Position numbers and translations under genes: made by a program
NCBI RefSeq assembly: GCF_002245355.1
Contig: NZ_NOWF01000007.1
Span: 206,620-270,619, forward strand
Length of the DNA stretch: 64,000 nucleotides
Direction: 5' to 3'
Origin: Paludifilum halophilum
GTDB taxonomy: Bacteria; Bacillota; Bacilli; Thermoactinomycetales; DSM-45169
Shown: in pieces, positions 53,060 to 62,680 of the stretch
Layout of the letters: each line of letters begins with the position of its first letter
Position numbering within the stretch: position 1 is the stretch's first letter
The notes under the pieces: model-generated
What the model saw: only the letters and a program-made list of their open reading frames with translations
The model's database searches: none
What the model was told of the DNA's origin: nothing

Positions 53060-54519
53060 ACCCCAACTCCTTCAAATACCCGTTCATCACCGTTTCCGCT
53101 TCCATCCGTTCTTTTTCCAGCTGGCGCAGTTGGGCCAGGGCGGCTTCCACGTCAATGGGTTCCTCTTCCTCCGTTGTGTCCACATAACGGGGGATGTTCA
53201 GGTTCCAGTCGTTTTCCTCGATTTCGGCTAGACCCACCACACGCCACGTCCTCCCACTTGTCATAGGAGCTTACAATCTTTTCGATATCCTGATCCCGCA
53301 GGAAGTTCTGATTTTTACCTTCTTGGTAGTCGTCGGCTCCGTGGAGGAAGAAGACTTTGCCTTTGCGTTCGGCGGGTTTGTTCTGGTTCAGGATCAGGAT
53401 GCTGGCGGGTATGGTGGTACCGTAGAAAAGGTTGGCGGGAAGCCCGATGACGGCTTCGATCAGGTCCTCTTCCAGCAATCCGCGGCGGATCTTCCCCTCT
53501 GCACCGCCCCGGAACAAAATCCCGTGGGGCATGACGACACCGGCTTTGCCTTCGTGGTTGAGGGTGGATACCATATGCTGAACGAAGGCGAGGTCTCCCT
53601 TGTCCTTGGGCGGCAGACCGAAACGGAACCGGCCGTGGGCGTCCGCCTCCGCCTCTTCCCGGCCCCAGTTCTTCAGACTGAAGGGGGGATTGGCGATGAC
53701 CCGGTCGTAGAGGATCAGCTCCCCGTCCTGTAACAGCTTCGGATCCCGGATGGTGTCCCCCTTTTTGATGTCGTGGTCGATCAGTTCGTGAAGGAGGAGG
53801 TTCATTTTGCAGATGGCCCAGGTGTTCAGGTTTTTCTCCTGGCCGTGAAGGGTTATGTTTCGGGGGTCGCCCCCCCGGGCTTTGATATAGTCGACGGATT
53901 GGATCAGCATGCCCCCGGAACCGGCGGTGGGGTCGCAGACGCGCATCCCCTCCTCCGGCTTAATCAGCTTGACGATCAGTTCGACCACCTTGCTAGGGGT
54001 GTAGAATTCGCCCCCCTTTTTCCCGGAGTCGTCAGCGAACTGTTTGATCAGGTATTCGTAAGCCCGGCCCAGCATATCAGGCTCGGACAAGTTGCCGTTG
54101 GATAGATCGATATCTGAGAAGTGCTTGACCAATTGCAGAATCAATTGATCCGGAAGTTTTTCCTTGTCGTTGAAATCGATTGACGCAAGGACTCCCTGTA
54201 GAGAAGAGTTCTCCTCTTCCAGAGCTTCAAAGGCTGTATTGATTGAATCCCCGAGATCTTGGCTTTGGGATTGAATGTGGGACCAACGAGCGCGATCCGG
54301 AACGAAAAAACGATGTTCATCCCGGTCGTACCAGCCGTAGTCCTCCCCTTCCTCGATTTCAATCTGCTTCGCCGTTTCCACGAATACATCGTTCAGCCGT
54401 TTCAAAAAGAGCATACCGAAGATATAGTTCTTATAATCGGATGAATCAATGCTCCCCCGCAGGATATTGGCAGACTCCCACAAGTGGGACTCCAGTTGCG
54501 CCTGGGTCAGTTTAGTCAT
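53049..54519 (-). CDS. hsdM: Type I restriction enzyme, methyltransferase subunit, frameshifted near the C-terminus
   Basis: Start ATG 54519 with GGGAGGAAC. N-terminal helices (LESHLWESANILRGSIDSSD), SAM motif DPTAGSGGMLIQSV and catalytic motif NPPFSLKNWG are intact. At about 53245 the frame breaks: IEKIVSSYDKWEDV runs into VACGGSSRN and stops at 53152, while the normal end (RVVGLAEIEENDWNLNIPRY, VDTTEEEEPIDVEAALAQL) continues in another frame to 53049. Compared with relatives (KWEDVERYSRVVSLEEI) a few residues are also missing, so this is a small deletion. The lost tail carries the HsdS-binding helices, so methylation may fail while HsdR is intact. Confidence 0.87.
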
Positions 54520-54691
54520 GGTGCGTTCCTCCCGGTGTATATGTAAGAAAGGATGATCCAAACAAAAAGGAATCCGCTCTCTTCACAGCAGACAGATTGT
54601 ATATTTATCATAGATTTTCATATTGAAAAAGTAAACGGCTGGACTCTTTTTATTCGTAAATCATCCTTGTTTCGAGATTTCAAGGGTCCGT

Positions 54692-56288
54692 TTACTTCGC
54701 ATACTTCCCCTTATCAAACCCTACTGCTTCATAATCCTCCACCCCAAATTCCCGGATAAATGGAGAGATGAAAGTGGGTTTGGGTGCGGTGTAGAGGAGG
54801 CGGACCTCTTTTTTGGCGCGAGTGATCGCGACGTAGAGTCACTTCTTTTCATCGTTGCGGATCTTTTCCTCGTCCTTGAGGTAGGCTTCAGAATCGCGAT
54901 TGTTGGAGCGTTCGTCCAGGTCTTTGAACCGGGAGCGAAGGGGATAATGCTTCCAGTCAATCGTAATCGAACTCCAACCCCTTGATACTGGCCACGGTCG
55001 GTAAAGAAGACGGGCTTGCGAGAGACAGAATAATCAAACTTTTTATAGTATTCACTGGTAGTCGCCAGTGAAAAGTAGCGCTCGACCGGATATTTGAGGG
55101 GCAAGGGACGGCGACGGTGGAATTCGGATCCTCTCGGTGGATCCGCTGGATCTCGCCGACAAGCCAGGTTACCAGGGCTTTTCCCTTGGGGAAGTAACGG
55201 ATTTCCGGCTTCGGCCCTTCGTTGATGTAGTGCTGGTTGTCTTCGCGGTCGTTTTCCGTGTCATCGAACTGAATCGCGTTGGCCAAGGCCATGATCTGCT
55301 TGGTGGAACGATAGTTTCGCCGCAATGTCCGGTTCCTACGACCCTGTACATTCAGTCCCAGGGAAGTATAGGAATGGGGAGTGGAGCGATAGATCCGCTG
55401 TTTCGGGTCCCCGGTCAGGACAATACTCTTCTTCCGCAGGCGGGCCAGGACCGCAATTTGCATCGGTTGCAGGTCTTGGGCTTCATCAACAAAGACGTAG
55501 TCATAGCAGAGGGAATCCGGAATCTGGTCCATATAACCCAATAGAAGAGGGGGGGCGTAGTCTTCCATGTCGTAGCCATCTTGTTGATAGCGCGACTGCA
55601 TCATTTCACTATAACGTTCAAACAGAGTGAACACCGTTTTCCGCTGGGCTTTGGTGAGACGGGGCGTCTGGCTGCGCCCCGTCCGCTCCACTTCCAGGTA
55701 CCACTCACGCTCCCCGTACCCGTTGGCCTTGATCCACATGAATTCATCGTACAAAAAGGCAATGGTATGAGTCTTGTACAGTTTCTCGTTTTCAGGGAGT
55801 CTCCGGTATGTCTCACTGGCGACAAACTCTTCCCACACGACCCGAATTCGGGACTTGATTTTGTCCTGGTGCCTCTGAATCGCCTGAAGAGACATATGAA
55901 AGGGACGAATCCCCCTCAGCCCCATCTCCTTCAACAAAGCCACCGCTGTCTGGTGAAAGGGGTATAGATGGAGATCGTGATGCTCTTTGAGTTCCAGAAA
56001 CTTGTCCGACTCTCCCATCCGTTTACAGGTATCGTCCAAGAACGTTTGATTAAAGGTCACGTACAAGATCCGGCACCGCTTTCGTTCCCGCTCCATCACC
56101 TTAAGCAGTTTGTAAATCAGAGTGACGCTTTTACCGCTACCTGCGGAACCGTTGATCAAGAGTTGATCTTCTTCCTGTTGGATCACCGCTCTCTGTTCTG
56201 TGGAAAGGTCCATATTCGGCAGTAGACCTGCCGCGTCGGAAGTCATTTTGCCAAGCCTTGGCCGAACGAAGGAAAAAGGAACGTGCAT
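54692..56288 (-). pseudogene. Decayed UvrD/Rep-type SF1 helicase
   Basis: The first 390 codons are intact: LLINGSAGSGKSVTLIYKLL (Walker A), YDYVFVDEAQDLQPMQIAVL (Walker B), KSIVLTGDPKQRIYRS and TLRRNYRSTKQIMALA (motif IV). After about 55110 the frame shifts several times: YFSLATTSEYYKKFDYSVSR, then VASIKGLEFDYD in the first frame, then DWKHYPLRSRFKDL in a third. A TGA follows right before LYVAITRAKKEVRLLYTAP (motif VI). The end is TAA at 54692. At least three frameshifts and a stop in the C-terminal third show loss of function. Partner of the helicase-nuclease relic just upstream. Confidence 0.8.
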
Positions 56289-56305
56289 TTTCAGGAAGAA
56301 CGCCG

Positions 56306-57564
56306 CTAGTCGTCAACGGGAAACACTCCTTCCGTACAATGCATTTGGTACGGGCACATCATGCAGTAGGAACCGGGTTTCGCCTCCACGGTCTCCTCCG
56401 AAAGACGAAGAATCCATTCCTTCAACCACTCCTTCTCCCGCAAACGCTCTTTCCGGTGAGCATCCCGGAATTTGCGACGCTGCGTGAAGCTGCGGAGGCG
56501 TTGAAGGGTTTCCATCGCCTGAGGATAAACCAGATTCTGATAAGACCGGTACTCCCGCAAATCTCCGACCCTGTGGGTACGGACCAGGTTGTCTTTGAGG
56601 GTGGAAGTCCATTGGGGAAACAGCGGAACGAAGTACTGCCAAACCCCCTCCTCCCCGTCCGCCTGCTGGGTAAACAGCGATCCGAGGGTGGCAAACGATC
56701 TGCTGGTGAAAATCCCGGGCATAGACCGGCAAATGCTCCAGAAAAGCGGTCAGAAAAATGCGGGGACATACATCCAGATCGGTCCAATACACACCGGAAT
56801 CTGCTCGCAAAAGGACTCGTACCGGAGGTCGGTCTCCCTCCTACCTCTATCCTCCGGTTCCTCCCAGGCGGGAATCCACTCCGCGACCTTCCAGTCCTGT
56901 CCCTTTCCTTTATCTCCGTACAGCAGGGCGAACAATTCCAGCCGGAAGACGGTCCGTCATGTTCATTCCATCCCTCGATCCAGCTGACCGTAATATCTCC
57001 CCGCCCATAGGCCAGGGTGTAGAACAACTGAAAGGGAATCAACCGCTTCCAGGCTCGATCCGAACAATGGTGAACCAACAATGCATGGAGGAGATAGGAG
57101 GCCCCCGCCGGAGTCAGATGGCCTTCTTCCTTCTGAAGAAGGATGGAGTGTTTCAGCCAAGTCAGGGAGGCCGTTTTTAGCTTAAGATCCTTTGCAACCA
57201 TTTTTTGTTTGCGGTAGCTGTGCAATCGGATTTCCCCCGGTATCCCAGCTGCCGTTCCCGCTTTCTCCAAGAGAGTTTTGGCAAAAGCATGGATGGTAGA
57301 GAGAAAAAGATCCTGCGACTCATCCAACCAGGTCAAATAACGGGGATTCCGGGTCACTTCGTAATAGGTCATTAGCCGCTTTGCTAAGCGCTTGCGCATC
57401 TCCAAAGCCGCCATGTTAGTAAAAGTGATCATCACCGTGGAATCAAAAGTAAAATCGGGATCACAGTGACAAAGATAGAGGAGACAATCGATCAGGACCG
57501 TCGTTTTGCCCGTCCCTGCCCCTGCCGTCACCAACAGATGGGTGTCGGGATCGCTGTGTTCCAC
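56306..57564 (-). pseudogene. Decayed helicase-nuclease (UvrD-like N-terminus with Cas4/AddB-like C-terminus)
   Basis: N-terminal part intact to about 56950: HLLVTAGAGTGKTTVLIDCL (Walker A), MITFTNMAALEMRKRLAKRL and LSTIHAFAKTLLEKAG. Then the frames alternate: ALLYGDKGKGQDWKVAEWIP; VYWTDLDVCPRIFLTAFLEH and PVYARDFHQ; RSFATLGSLFTQQADGEEGV. The last frame runs to SYCMMCPYQMHCTEGV. One Cys in DVCPR plus CMMCPYQMHC makes the four-cysteine Fe-S arrangement of Cas4/AddB nucleases. Reading the pieces together gives a UvrD-type ATPase half plus a RecB-like nuclease end. At least three frameshifts. Confidence 0.75.
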
Positions 57565-57878
57565 CTCGTATTGCTCCCTGTTAAAATCAGTCTGTTCACA
57601 GAGATATGATATAGTACAGGGGGTGTCACATTACCGTCCACAAACTGCTTGAAGCGATCTGCAAAGTCGATATGAAAGGGAACTTCCCGCCAACGAAAAA
57701 TACCTTGATCCCGGAATTGTTTCCAGTGATCATTCTCCTCCTGTGTCTCTAGGGAATCCATCGTAAACAGATAGACCTTTACTCCTTGATAAATCCAATG
57801 AATAATTTCTTCGGAAAGCTTCACATCCACATCCGGTGCAAAGAGCAATAAGGAATGCTTCGGTTTTCGAGGGTGCAC
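57528..57878 (-). CDS. Small protein upstream of the helicase relics, probably a gene fragment
   Basis: 116 residues, no close family recognised. HSLLLFAPDVDVKLSEEIIH and QGVKVYLFTMDSLETQEEND look like a Rossmann-type or PLD-like strand-helix pattern. Its last 12 codons overlap the start of the helicase-nuclease relic in another frame, so it may be its lost N-terminal domain or a third gene of the same system. Starts 17 bases after a good AAAGGGGAAG. Confidence 0.35.
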   Translation of the reverse strand: MHPRKPKHSLLLFAPDVDVKLSEEIIHWIYQGVKVYLFTMDSLETQEENDHWKQFRDQGIFRWREVPFHIDFADRFKQFVDGNVTPPVLYHISVNRLILTGSNTRWNTAIPTPICW

Positions 57879-57908
57879 ACCGCTTCCCCTTTCTTTTCCG
57901 TCTCATTG

Positions 57909-57946
57909 TAAGAGGAGTGTATCCACCTCCGGATACACTCCTCTCC
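57909..57946. terminator. Hairpin between the DUF3179 gene and the helicase relics
   Basis: AGAGGAGTGTATCC-ACCTCC-GGATACACTCCTCT, perfect 14-base arms. T run is poor on both sides. Confidence 0.6.
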
Positions 57947-57987
57947 TTTGAACACCGCTGTGCCGGTAATCATCCGATCCGTCCTCT

Positions 57988-58845
57988 TTAATCCTCTATC
58001 TTCCTGTACACCTCACACTGCGGATAGGTGTAGGAAAAGCCGTACCAACGAGTAAACAGGTGCAGAGGTGTTTCCACCTGCTCCGATTCCACCATTGGAA
58101 ACCCTTCCTCCGTCAAACGGATCGTTATCATCTTTCCTTCCAGCTCGTCCCGAATCACTCCCCCGGATTGACGGAGGGTTTCGACAGGGTAAAAACGACA
58201 CGCCCCATTTCCGACGACACCCACACCGCTGGTCATACGGGGAAGCCGGTCATCCTCTTCGCCCATGGTACCCGGGAATTCTGGAGGCAACTGAGCCGTC
58301 CGCTTGCTTTCGGCCATCTCTTCTGCCTGCCGATGCCATTCATTATCGAAGGAGGAAAGGGCGATGGACAGATCCGGCCACTTCTTTAGCGCCTCCTTGA
58401 CATTCGTATGCAGGACAGGACGAACCTCCATCCTCTTTCCCCGGGAAGAACCGTACACGCATTCGCCAGTGATGTGATCCCAGTAAGAACCGGTTTCATC
58501 GTCCCCCAGCAACACCAGGCCGTTGTACAAACCTCGGGCTGCGAAATGGTACATACGGGCGTCCACGACCGGAACCATACTGGTTCCGCTGTGACAGATC
58601 ACTCAGTATACAACCAGATACGGCTCTCTGGCCAATTCCCCCTGAGCGATATGATGATAGATCATCTGGAACTCGGAGAAAGCCAATCGCTGTCCGCCCC
58701 GTTCCACCACCAACAGTTCATCCTTTTCCGCAATAAGATTTTGGGAAAGGGCCTCTCTCAGCGGAAGAGTGGATTCAACGGTAAAGGGCTCAAATAGTTT
58801 TTCCCGGTGCAACAGCGCCCGTGAGGCGTCGAAATCAGTTACCAT
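57988..58845 (-). CDS. DUF3179 family protein with an in-frame UGA at a conserved cysteine
   Basis: 285 codons from ATG 58845. It is clearly homologous along its whole length to the next gene (58912). ELLVVERGGQRLAFSEFQMI, YHHIAQGELAREPYLVVY, then TGA at 58603-58605, then VICHSGTSMVPVV, DDETGSYWDHITGECVYG, TRWYGFSYTYPQCEVY. The paralogue reads FCAICHGATSM where this one reads Y-UGA-VICHSGTSM, so the stop replaces the first Cys of a CxxC pair. No other defect. Just after the UGA the RNA could form CGGAACC-AGUAU-GGUUCCG, about 14 bases on. A nonsense mutation is the simpler reading; selenocysteine is possible (see findings). Function of DUF3179 is unknown. Confidence 0.7.
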
Positions 58846-58911
58846 AAAGTGATCAACCCTTTCTTGCATCCATCGGGTCTTCAACCTATTTCGGTAGATC
58901 CATTGGAGGGA

Positions 58912-59796
58912 TCAATTGGCTTTCCGTTCCTTTCCTTCGTGCCCTTCGTAAAGTTCACAGCCTGGAAAGGTGTAGGCAAAACCGTACCAACGACAATATA
59001 ATTGCATCGGAGGATTTCCGGATTGGTCAAACACCGCTTTCGGGTACCCCTCGATATCGATGGAAATCGTGACAGACTGTCCATCCACCGTATCCTGAAT
59101 CTCTCCTCCTGCGTCCTGCAGGACATTGATCGGATAAAACCGCTGGGTCTTTTTCGTATAAATCCCGAGTCCGCTGGTCATATCCGGAAGACGGGTATCT
59201 TTCTTCCCCATGCTGAGATAAAAGTAAGGGGGAAACAAGCCGAATCGGCCGAAGAAATTCATCAACGGTTCCAAAAAGAGGCGACGGTAGAGAGGTTGCT
59301 GGGACAGGGCGACATGCAAATCCGGCCATTGTTTCAAGGCCTGTTCCACCGTCATGTGTTCCACCGGAAAAAGCTGCATGACCTCCCCTTTTAACGGACC
59401 GTGAAGACACTCTCCGGAGATATGGTCCCAGTAGGAGCCGGTCTCATCATCCGCCAACAAGGCCATTCCATTATAAATCCCGATACATGAAAAATGATGG
59501 ACGGCTCCGTCCTCCAAAACGGGAACCATGCTGGTCGCACCGTGACAAATCGCGCAAAAGGCCAGAATAAAGGGTTGTCCAGCCAGTTCCCCCTGGGCCA
59601 CGTGGTGATAAGTCATCTGGTACAGAGAAAAAGCCAGCCTCTCGCCCCCCCGTTCTACCACCAGAACTTCGTCTTTGGGCTTCATCCGCTTGCGGCGGAG
59701 CACCGTCTGTAACGGCTCGGATCCCGAGATGTCAAAGCGTTGAAAATGGTTGTCCTTAATCACACGTTTGACATTAAACGTTTCCGGTTGAATCAA
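58912..59796 (-). CDS. DUF3179 family protein
   Basis: 294 residues from TTG with GAGGGGAG upstream. The typical blocks are DEVLVVERGGERLAFSLYQM, PFILAFCAICHGATSMVPV with the CxxC, DDETGSYWDHISGECLHGPL, and CRWYGFAYTFPGCELYEG. No signal peptide or membrane segment was seen, unlike some DUF3179 members. CxxC and GE-C suggest metal or thiol chemistry. Tandem with the UGA-containing copy, 66 bases apart, probably one operon. Duplication product. Confidence 0.85.
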   Translation of the reverse strand: MIQPETFNVKRVIKDNHFQRFDISGSEPLQTVLRRKRMKPKDEVLVVERGGERLAFSLYQMTYHHVAQGELAGQPFILAFCAICHGATSMVPVLEDGAVHHFSCIGIYNGMALLADDETGSYWDHISGECLHGPLKGEVMQLFPVEHMTVEQALKQWPDLHVALSQQPLYRRLFLEPLMNFFGRFGLFPPYFYLSMGKKDTRLPDMTSGLGIYTKKTQRFYPINVLQDAGGEIQDTVDGQSVTISIDIEGYPKAVFDQSGNPPMQLYCRWYGFAYTFPGCELYEGHEGKERKAN

Positions 59797-59923
59797 CAGG
59801 GATCACTCCCCTCTCCTGTAAGTGGAATCAAACATGTACGCTCCATGTTTACCGATGATCGAGTCCTCTTTTATTTTTACACATTTCGACTTCAGGAATC
59901 TATTTCCCCCATTATGTATTTTC

Positions 59924-60466
59924 TTAATCCAAATGGCGGTATTCCATCAACCAACAGTTTTGCATCACCCCCTCATGCTTTTGATGGCGAGGAAGCATCT
60001 TCACCCGGCGAAAGCCGCATTTTTCATAACAGCGGATGGCACGGGTGTTTCGAACCTGCGGAACCGCAGCGACTATTTCCGCTCCTTTGGATTCCGTCAG
60101 GTATTCCACGATCCCCCGGATCAGTTCGGTACCGATGCCCCGGTTCCAGTACCCGGGCTCACCGATAAAATGATCCGTCTCCCATACGGAAAGATCCGAC
60201 GGATAACCGCGGATATGGAACCCATCCTCTGCCAAAGGATAAAATCGGATCAATCCGATGGGTTCTCCTTCCCATTCGACAATGCATCGAGTGATTCCAT
60301 CGTCCTGTTCTGCCAGATAACGCTCTTGTACTAGTTCCAGATCATGGGGTTGGTCTCTTCCTTCGTAAAAAAACAGCACGCGCTCATCGGACAGCCATCG
60401 AACCAGGTGGTCGGCATCCGCCGTACGAACCTCCCGCACCAACAGCTGACCTTTCTGAAAGACCAT
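59924..60466 (-). CDS. GNAT acetyltransferase, AAC(6')-like
   Basis: 180 residues. VREVRTADADHLVRWLSDER, IEWEGEPIGLIRFYPLAEDG-type strand, then the acetyl-CoA motif HFIGEPGYWNRGIGTELIRG and RNTRAIRCYEKCGFRRVKML. The layout resembles AacA4/6'-N-acetyltransferase-like proteins, but antibiotic resistance cannot be concluded. Its ATG, after GGAGGG, lies 83 bases inside the upstream GNAT gene. Confidence 0.82.
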   Translation of the reverse strand: MVFQKGQLLVREVRTADADHLVRWLSDERVLFFYEGRDQPHDLELVQERYLAEQDDGITRCIVEWEGEPIGLIRFYPLAEDGFHIRGYPSDLSVWETDHFIGEPGYWNRGIGTELIRGIVEYLTESKGAEIVAAVPQVRNTRAIRCYEKCGFRRVKMLPRHQKHEGVMQNCWLMEYRHLD

Positions 60467-60995
60467 CTCCTGCTTCCCTCCATTCGTGCTCCAGCAATCC
60501 CATGATGCAGAGGTTCCAGTACTCGTCCTTCACCCTGCGGGCATGACGCAGCGTTCCTTCCACCCGGAACCCGATTTTTTCGTAACAGGTGATGGCGGAA
60601 TGGTTAAAATCAAACACACGGAGCTCCAACCGGTGCATCCCCCATTCCGCAAACCCGGTCCGGACCGCCGCCCGGAGCATGGCGGTGCCGATCCCTTCTC
60701 CCCGCCTTTCAGGATCGACCAACACCCGGGCAATGACAGCGGAACGCTGCCTCCGGTCGATCCGGTCCAACTCGATATGGCCCACCATCGCCCCGGTATC
60801 AGAATCGATGGCTTTATAACAGCGGCGCAGAGGGTTTTCCCCCTCCGCCCCCTTCAGATGTTCCGCCAATTGAGCCTCCGTCAGGGGATAAGAGAAGCCG
60901 GGACCCGCCCATTGCATCAAACATTCAGGAGTTTCGGTCCACCGGATCAAGACGGGAAAATCCCGGGGGGTTAAAGGTTTCAGTCGAATCATCAA
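60384..60995 (-). CDS. GNAT acetyltransferase
   Basis: 203 residues. IRLKPLTPRDFPVLIRWTET, then MVGHIELDRIDRRQRSAVIA, acetyl-CoA loop DPERRGEGIGTAMLRAAVR and NHSAITCYEKIGFRVEGTLR. The fold ends near HEWREAG (residue 170); the last 30 residues (Gly/Ser/Arg-rich) are translated over the start of the next gene and look like run-through after loss of an earlier stop. Substrate unknown. First of two GNAT genes in one operon. Confidence 0.82.
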   Translation of the reverse strand: MMIRLKPLTPRDFPVLIRWTETPECLMQWAGPGFSYPLTEAQLAEHLKGAEGENPLRRCYKAIDSDTGAMVGHIELDRIDRRQRSAVIARVLVDPERRGEGIGTAMLRAAVRTGFAEWGMHRLELRVFDFNHSAITCYEKIGFRVEGTLRHARRVKDEYWNLCIMGLLEHEWREAGDGLSERSAVGAGGSYGGCRPPGSMAVR

Positions 60996-61287
60996 GTTTC
61001 CCTCCCTGGTCGGAAAATCATGTCCATTTCCGTCGCCCCTGCCTGTGAACCGAGGAAAGATTTCTTGTTTTTCATTAGAACACTGATTAACATAATATTT
61101 TACCAGTTGACAGCCACTTTTTCAGTCTGTTTTTCTCTTTTTTTCCGTCTGCGGTGATCTCGGCAGGACCGGTCCCCGGCATACCCGGATCTCCTTATCC
61201 ATCGAATCATTCGTAAAAACAAGCGTCCCCGTCGGTTCGGACGCTTGTTTAAGTCTCGGGCATCCACCCTATACCCCCTTAAAAATT
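60996..61287. terminator. Intergenic region with the yfhF terminator at 61213-61250
   Basis: AAACAAGCGTCC-CCGTCGGTT-CGGACGCTTGTTT, with TTTTTACG on the minus strand, terminates the yfhF-like gene. The rest (60996-61210) shows no gene. Confidence 0.8.
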
Positions 61288-62208
61288 TTACTTCTCCTCC
61301 GTTTCACCCAAAATTCCCCTTAAAGCGGATGGCAGTTCGGGATATGAAAATGTGTATCCCGCCTCCATCAACCGGCAGGGAAGGGTACGGCTCCCGCTTA
61401 ATAGGAGCTCTTCCGCCATCTCACCGAGAAAGAGACGGGCGGCAAAAGCCGGCAGAGGAATCACCGCCGGTCGGCGCAGTACTTGTCCCAAGGTACGGGT
61501 AAATACGGCATTGCTGACCGGATGAGGGGTCACGATATTAACCGGACCGGACAGCTCCTCCCGCTGCAACAGAAAAGAGACGATCCTGGGAATCTCCTCT
61601 AGAGAAATCCAGCTCATCATCTGATTTCCGTCACCAATCCGGCCTCCCCCGCCCAGCTTGAACATGGGAAGCATTTTGGCAAGAGCTCCCCCCTCCCGAC
61701 TGAGAACCATCCCGAAGCGCATATGGACTGTACGAATGCCCGCTTCTTCCGCCGCTCGGGTGGAACGCTCCCACTCCTCCGTTACTCGGGCCAGAAACCC
61801 CTCCCCCGGAGCGGCGGATTCATCCAGAGTTTCCGAAGAGTCCCGGTTTCCGTAATACCCGAAGGCAGAGGCGGAAAGAAGCACCTTCGGCTTTTGTCTC
61901 AAGCGGGCCAGGGTCTCGCAAAGAAGAGTCGTGCCCCGGATCCGGGATTCCCGGATTCTTTCTTTCTGCTTCGACGTCCAACGCCGAGCGGAAATGTTTT
62001 CCCCGGCCAGATGGATCACGGCATCCATCCCTTCCAGGCCGCCGGCATCAATCTCTCCCCGCTCCGGCTCCCATAGAAGGACCTTTTCCTCTTCTCCCCG
62101 ATCGGAGCCTTTCCGGGTCAAGTTCGTCACCTGATGTCCCTGTTTTTCCAGTTCGGATCGGATCGCCGTTCCAATCAACCCGCTCCCCCCTGTAACGGCT
62201 ATCCGCAT
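61288..62208 (-). CDS. yfhF: TIGR01777-type SDR epimerase (YfhF-like)
   Basis: 306 residues from the ATG after AAGGGGGAAGG. Nucleotide-binding MRIAVTGGSGLIGTAI, then AVIHLAGENISARRWTSKQK and LLSASAFGYYGNR (YxxxN in place of YxxxK), and VHMRFGMVLSREGGALAKML. The C-terminal VTPHPVSNAVFTRTLGQVLR and the family end LLLSGSRTLPCRLMEAGYTF are complete. These extended SDR proteins bind NADP; the reaction is unknown. Confidence 0.9.
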   Translation of the reverse strand: MRIAVTGGSGLIGTAIRSELEKQGHQVTNLTRKGSDRGEEEKVLLWEPERGEIDAGGLEGMDAVIHLAGENISARRWTSKQKERIRESRIRGTTLLCETLARLRQKPKVLLSASAFGYYGNRDSSETLDESAAPGEGFLARVTEEWERSTRAAEEAGIRTVHMRFGMVLSREGGALAKMLPMFKLGGGGRIGDGNQMMSWISLEEIPRIVSFLLQREELSGPVNIVTPHPVSNAVFTRTLGQVLRRPAVIPLPAFAARLFLGEMAEELLLSGSRTLPCRLMEAGYTFSYPELPSALRGILGETEEK

Positions 62209-62263
62209 TAATCCTTCCCCCTTCCAGTGGAACATATCTCACTTGGAGCACCCTTTGCAGGGT

Positions 62264-62656
62264 TTACACCCACACCTTCATCCGTTCCTGCAACGATCCG
62301 GTATACAGCTCCAGCTGAGTATGGTCCGGATCGAGAAAATTCAACACCCGGCCGCCCCCTCGCTCCTCCGGTCCCCTTATCACCTGCACTTTAAAAGCCT
62401 GAAGTCGCCGGACCGCTTCATCGAAATCCTCCCGGCCGATGGAAAAAGCGACGTGGTCCACCCCCAATGACATTTCTTGAGCCGGAGTGGACTCTTTTTT
62501 CTCCACTAGACAGACCCACGCCGTTCCCCACTCCAGATAAGCATCCGTTCGTCCCCGGTGAACCAGTTCCATCCCCAGTACATCCCGGTAAAAGCGGAGA
62601 GACTCGCTCAGACAGGATACACGGATCGTCACATGATTAAATCCGGTCACTTTCAT
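62264..62656 (-). CDS. VOC family protein, FosB/glyoxalase-like
   Basis: 130 residues. Two beta-alpha-beta-beta-beta modules: FNHVTIRVSCLSESLRFYRD and VDHVAFSIGREDFDEAVRRL, with metal ligands His (NHVT), His (DHVAF) and Glu (LELYTGS). The closing LDPDHTQLELYTGSLQERM resembles FosA/FosB thiol transferases. It may be a fosfomycin-type or another glyoxalase-fold enzyme; too divergent to name a substrate. Confidence 0.82.
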   Translation of the reverse strand: MKVTGFNHVTIRVSCLSESLRFYRDVLGMELVHRGRTDAYLEWGTAWVCLVEKKESTPAQEMSLGVDHVAFSIGREDFDEAVRRLQAFKVQVIRGPEERGGGRVLNFLDPDHTQLELYTGSLQERMKVWV

Positions 62657-62680
62657 CCATCTTCCTCCCTTTTTCTCCCG

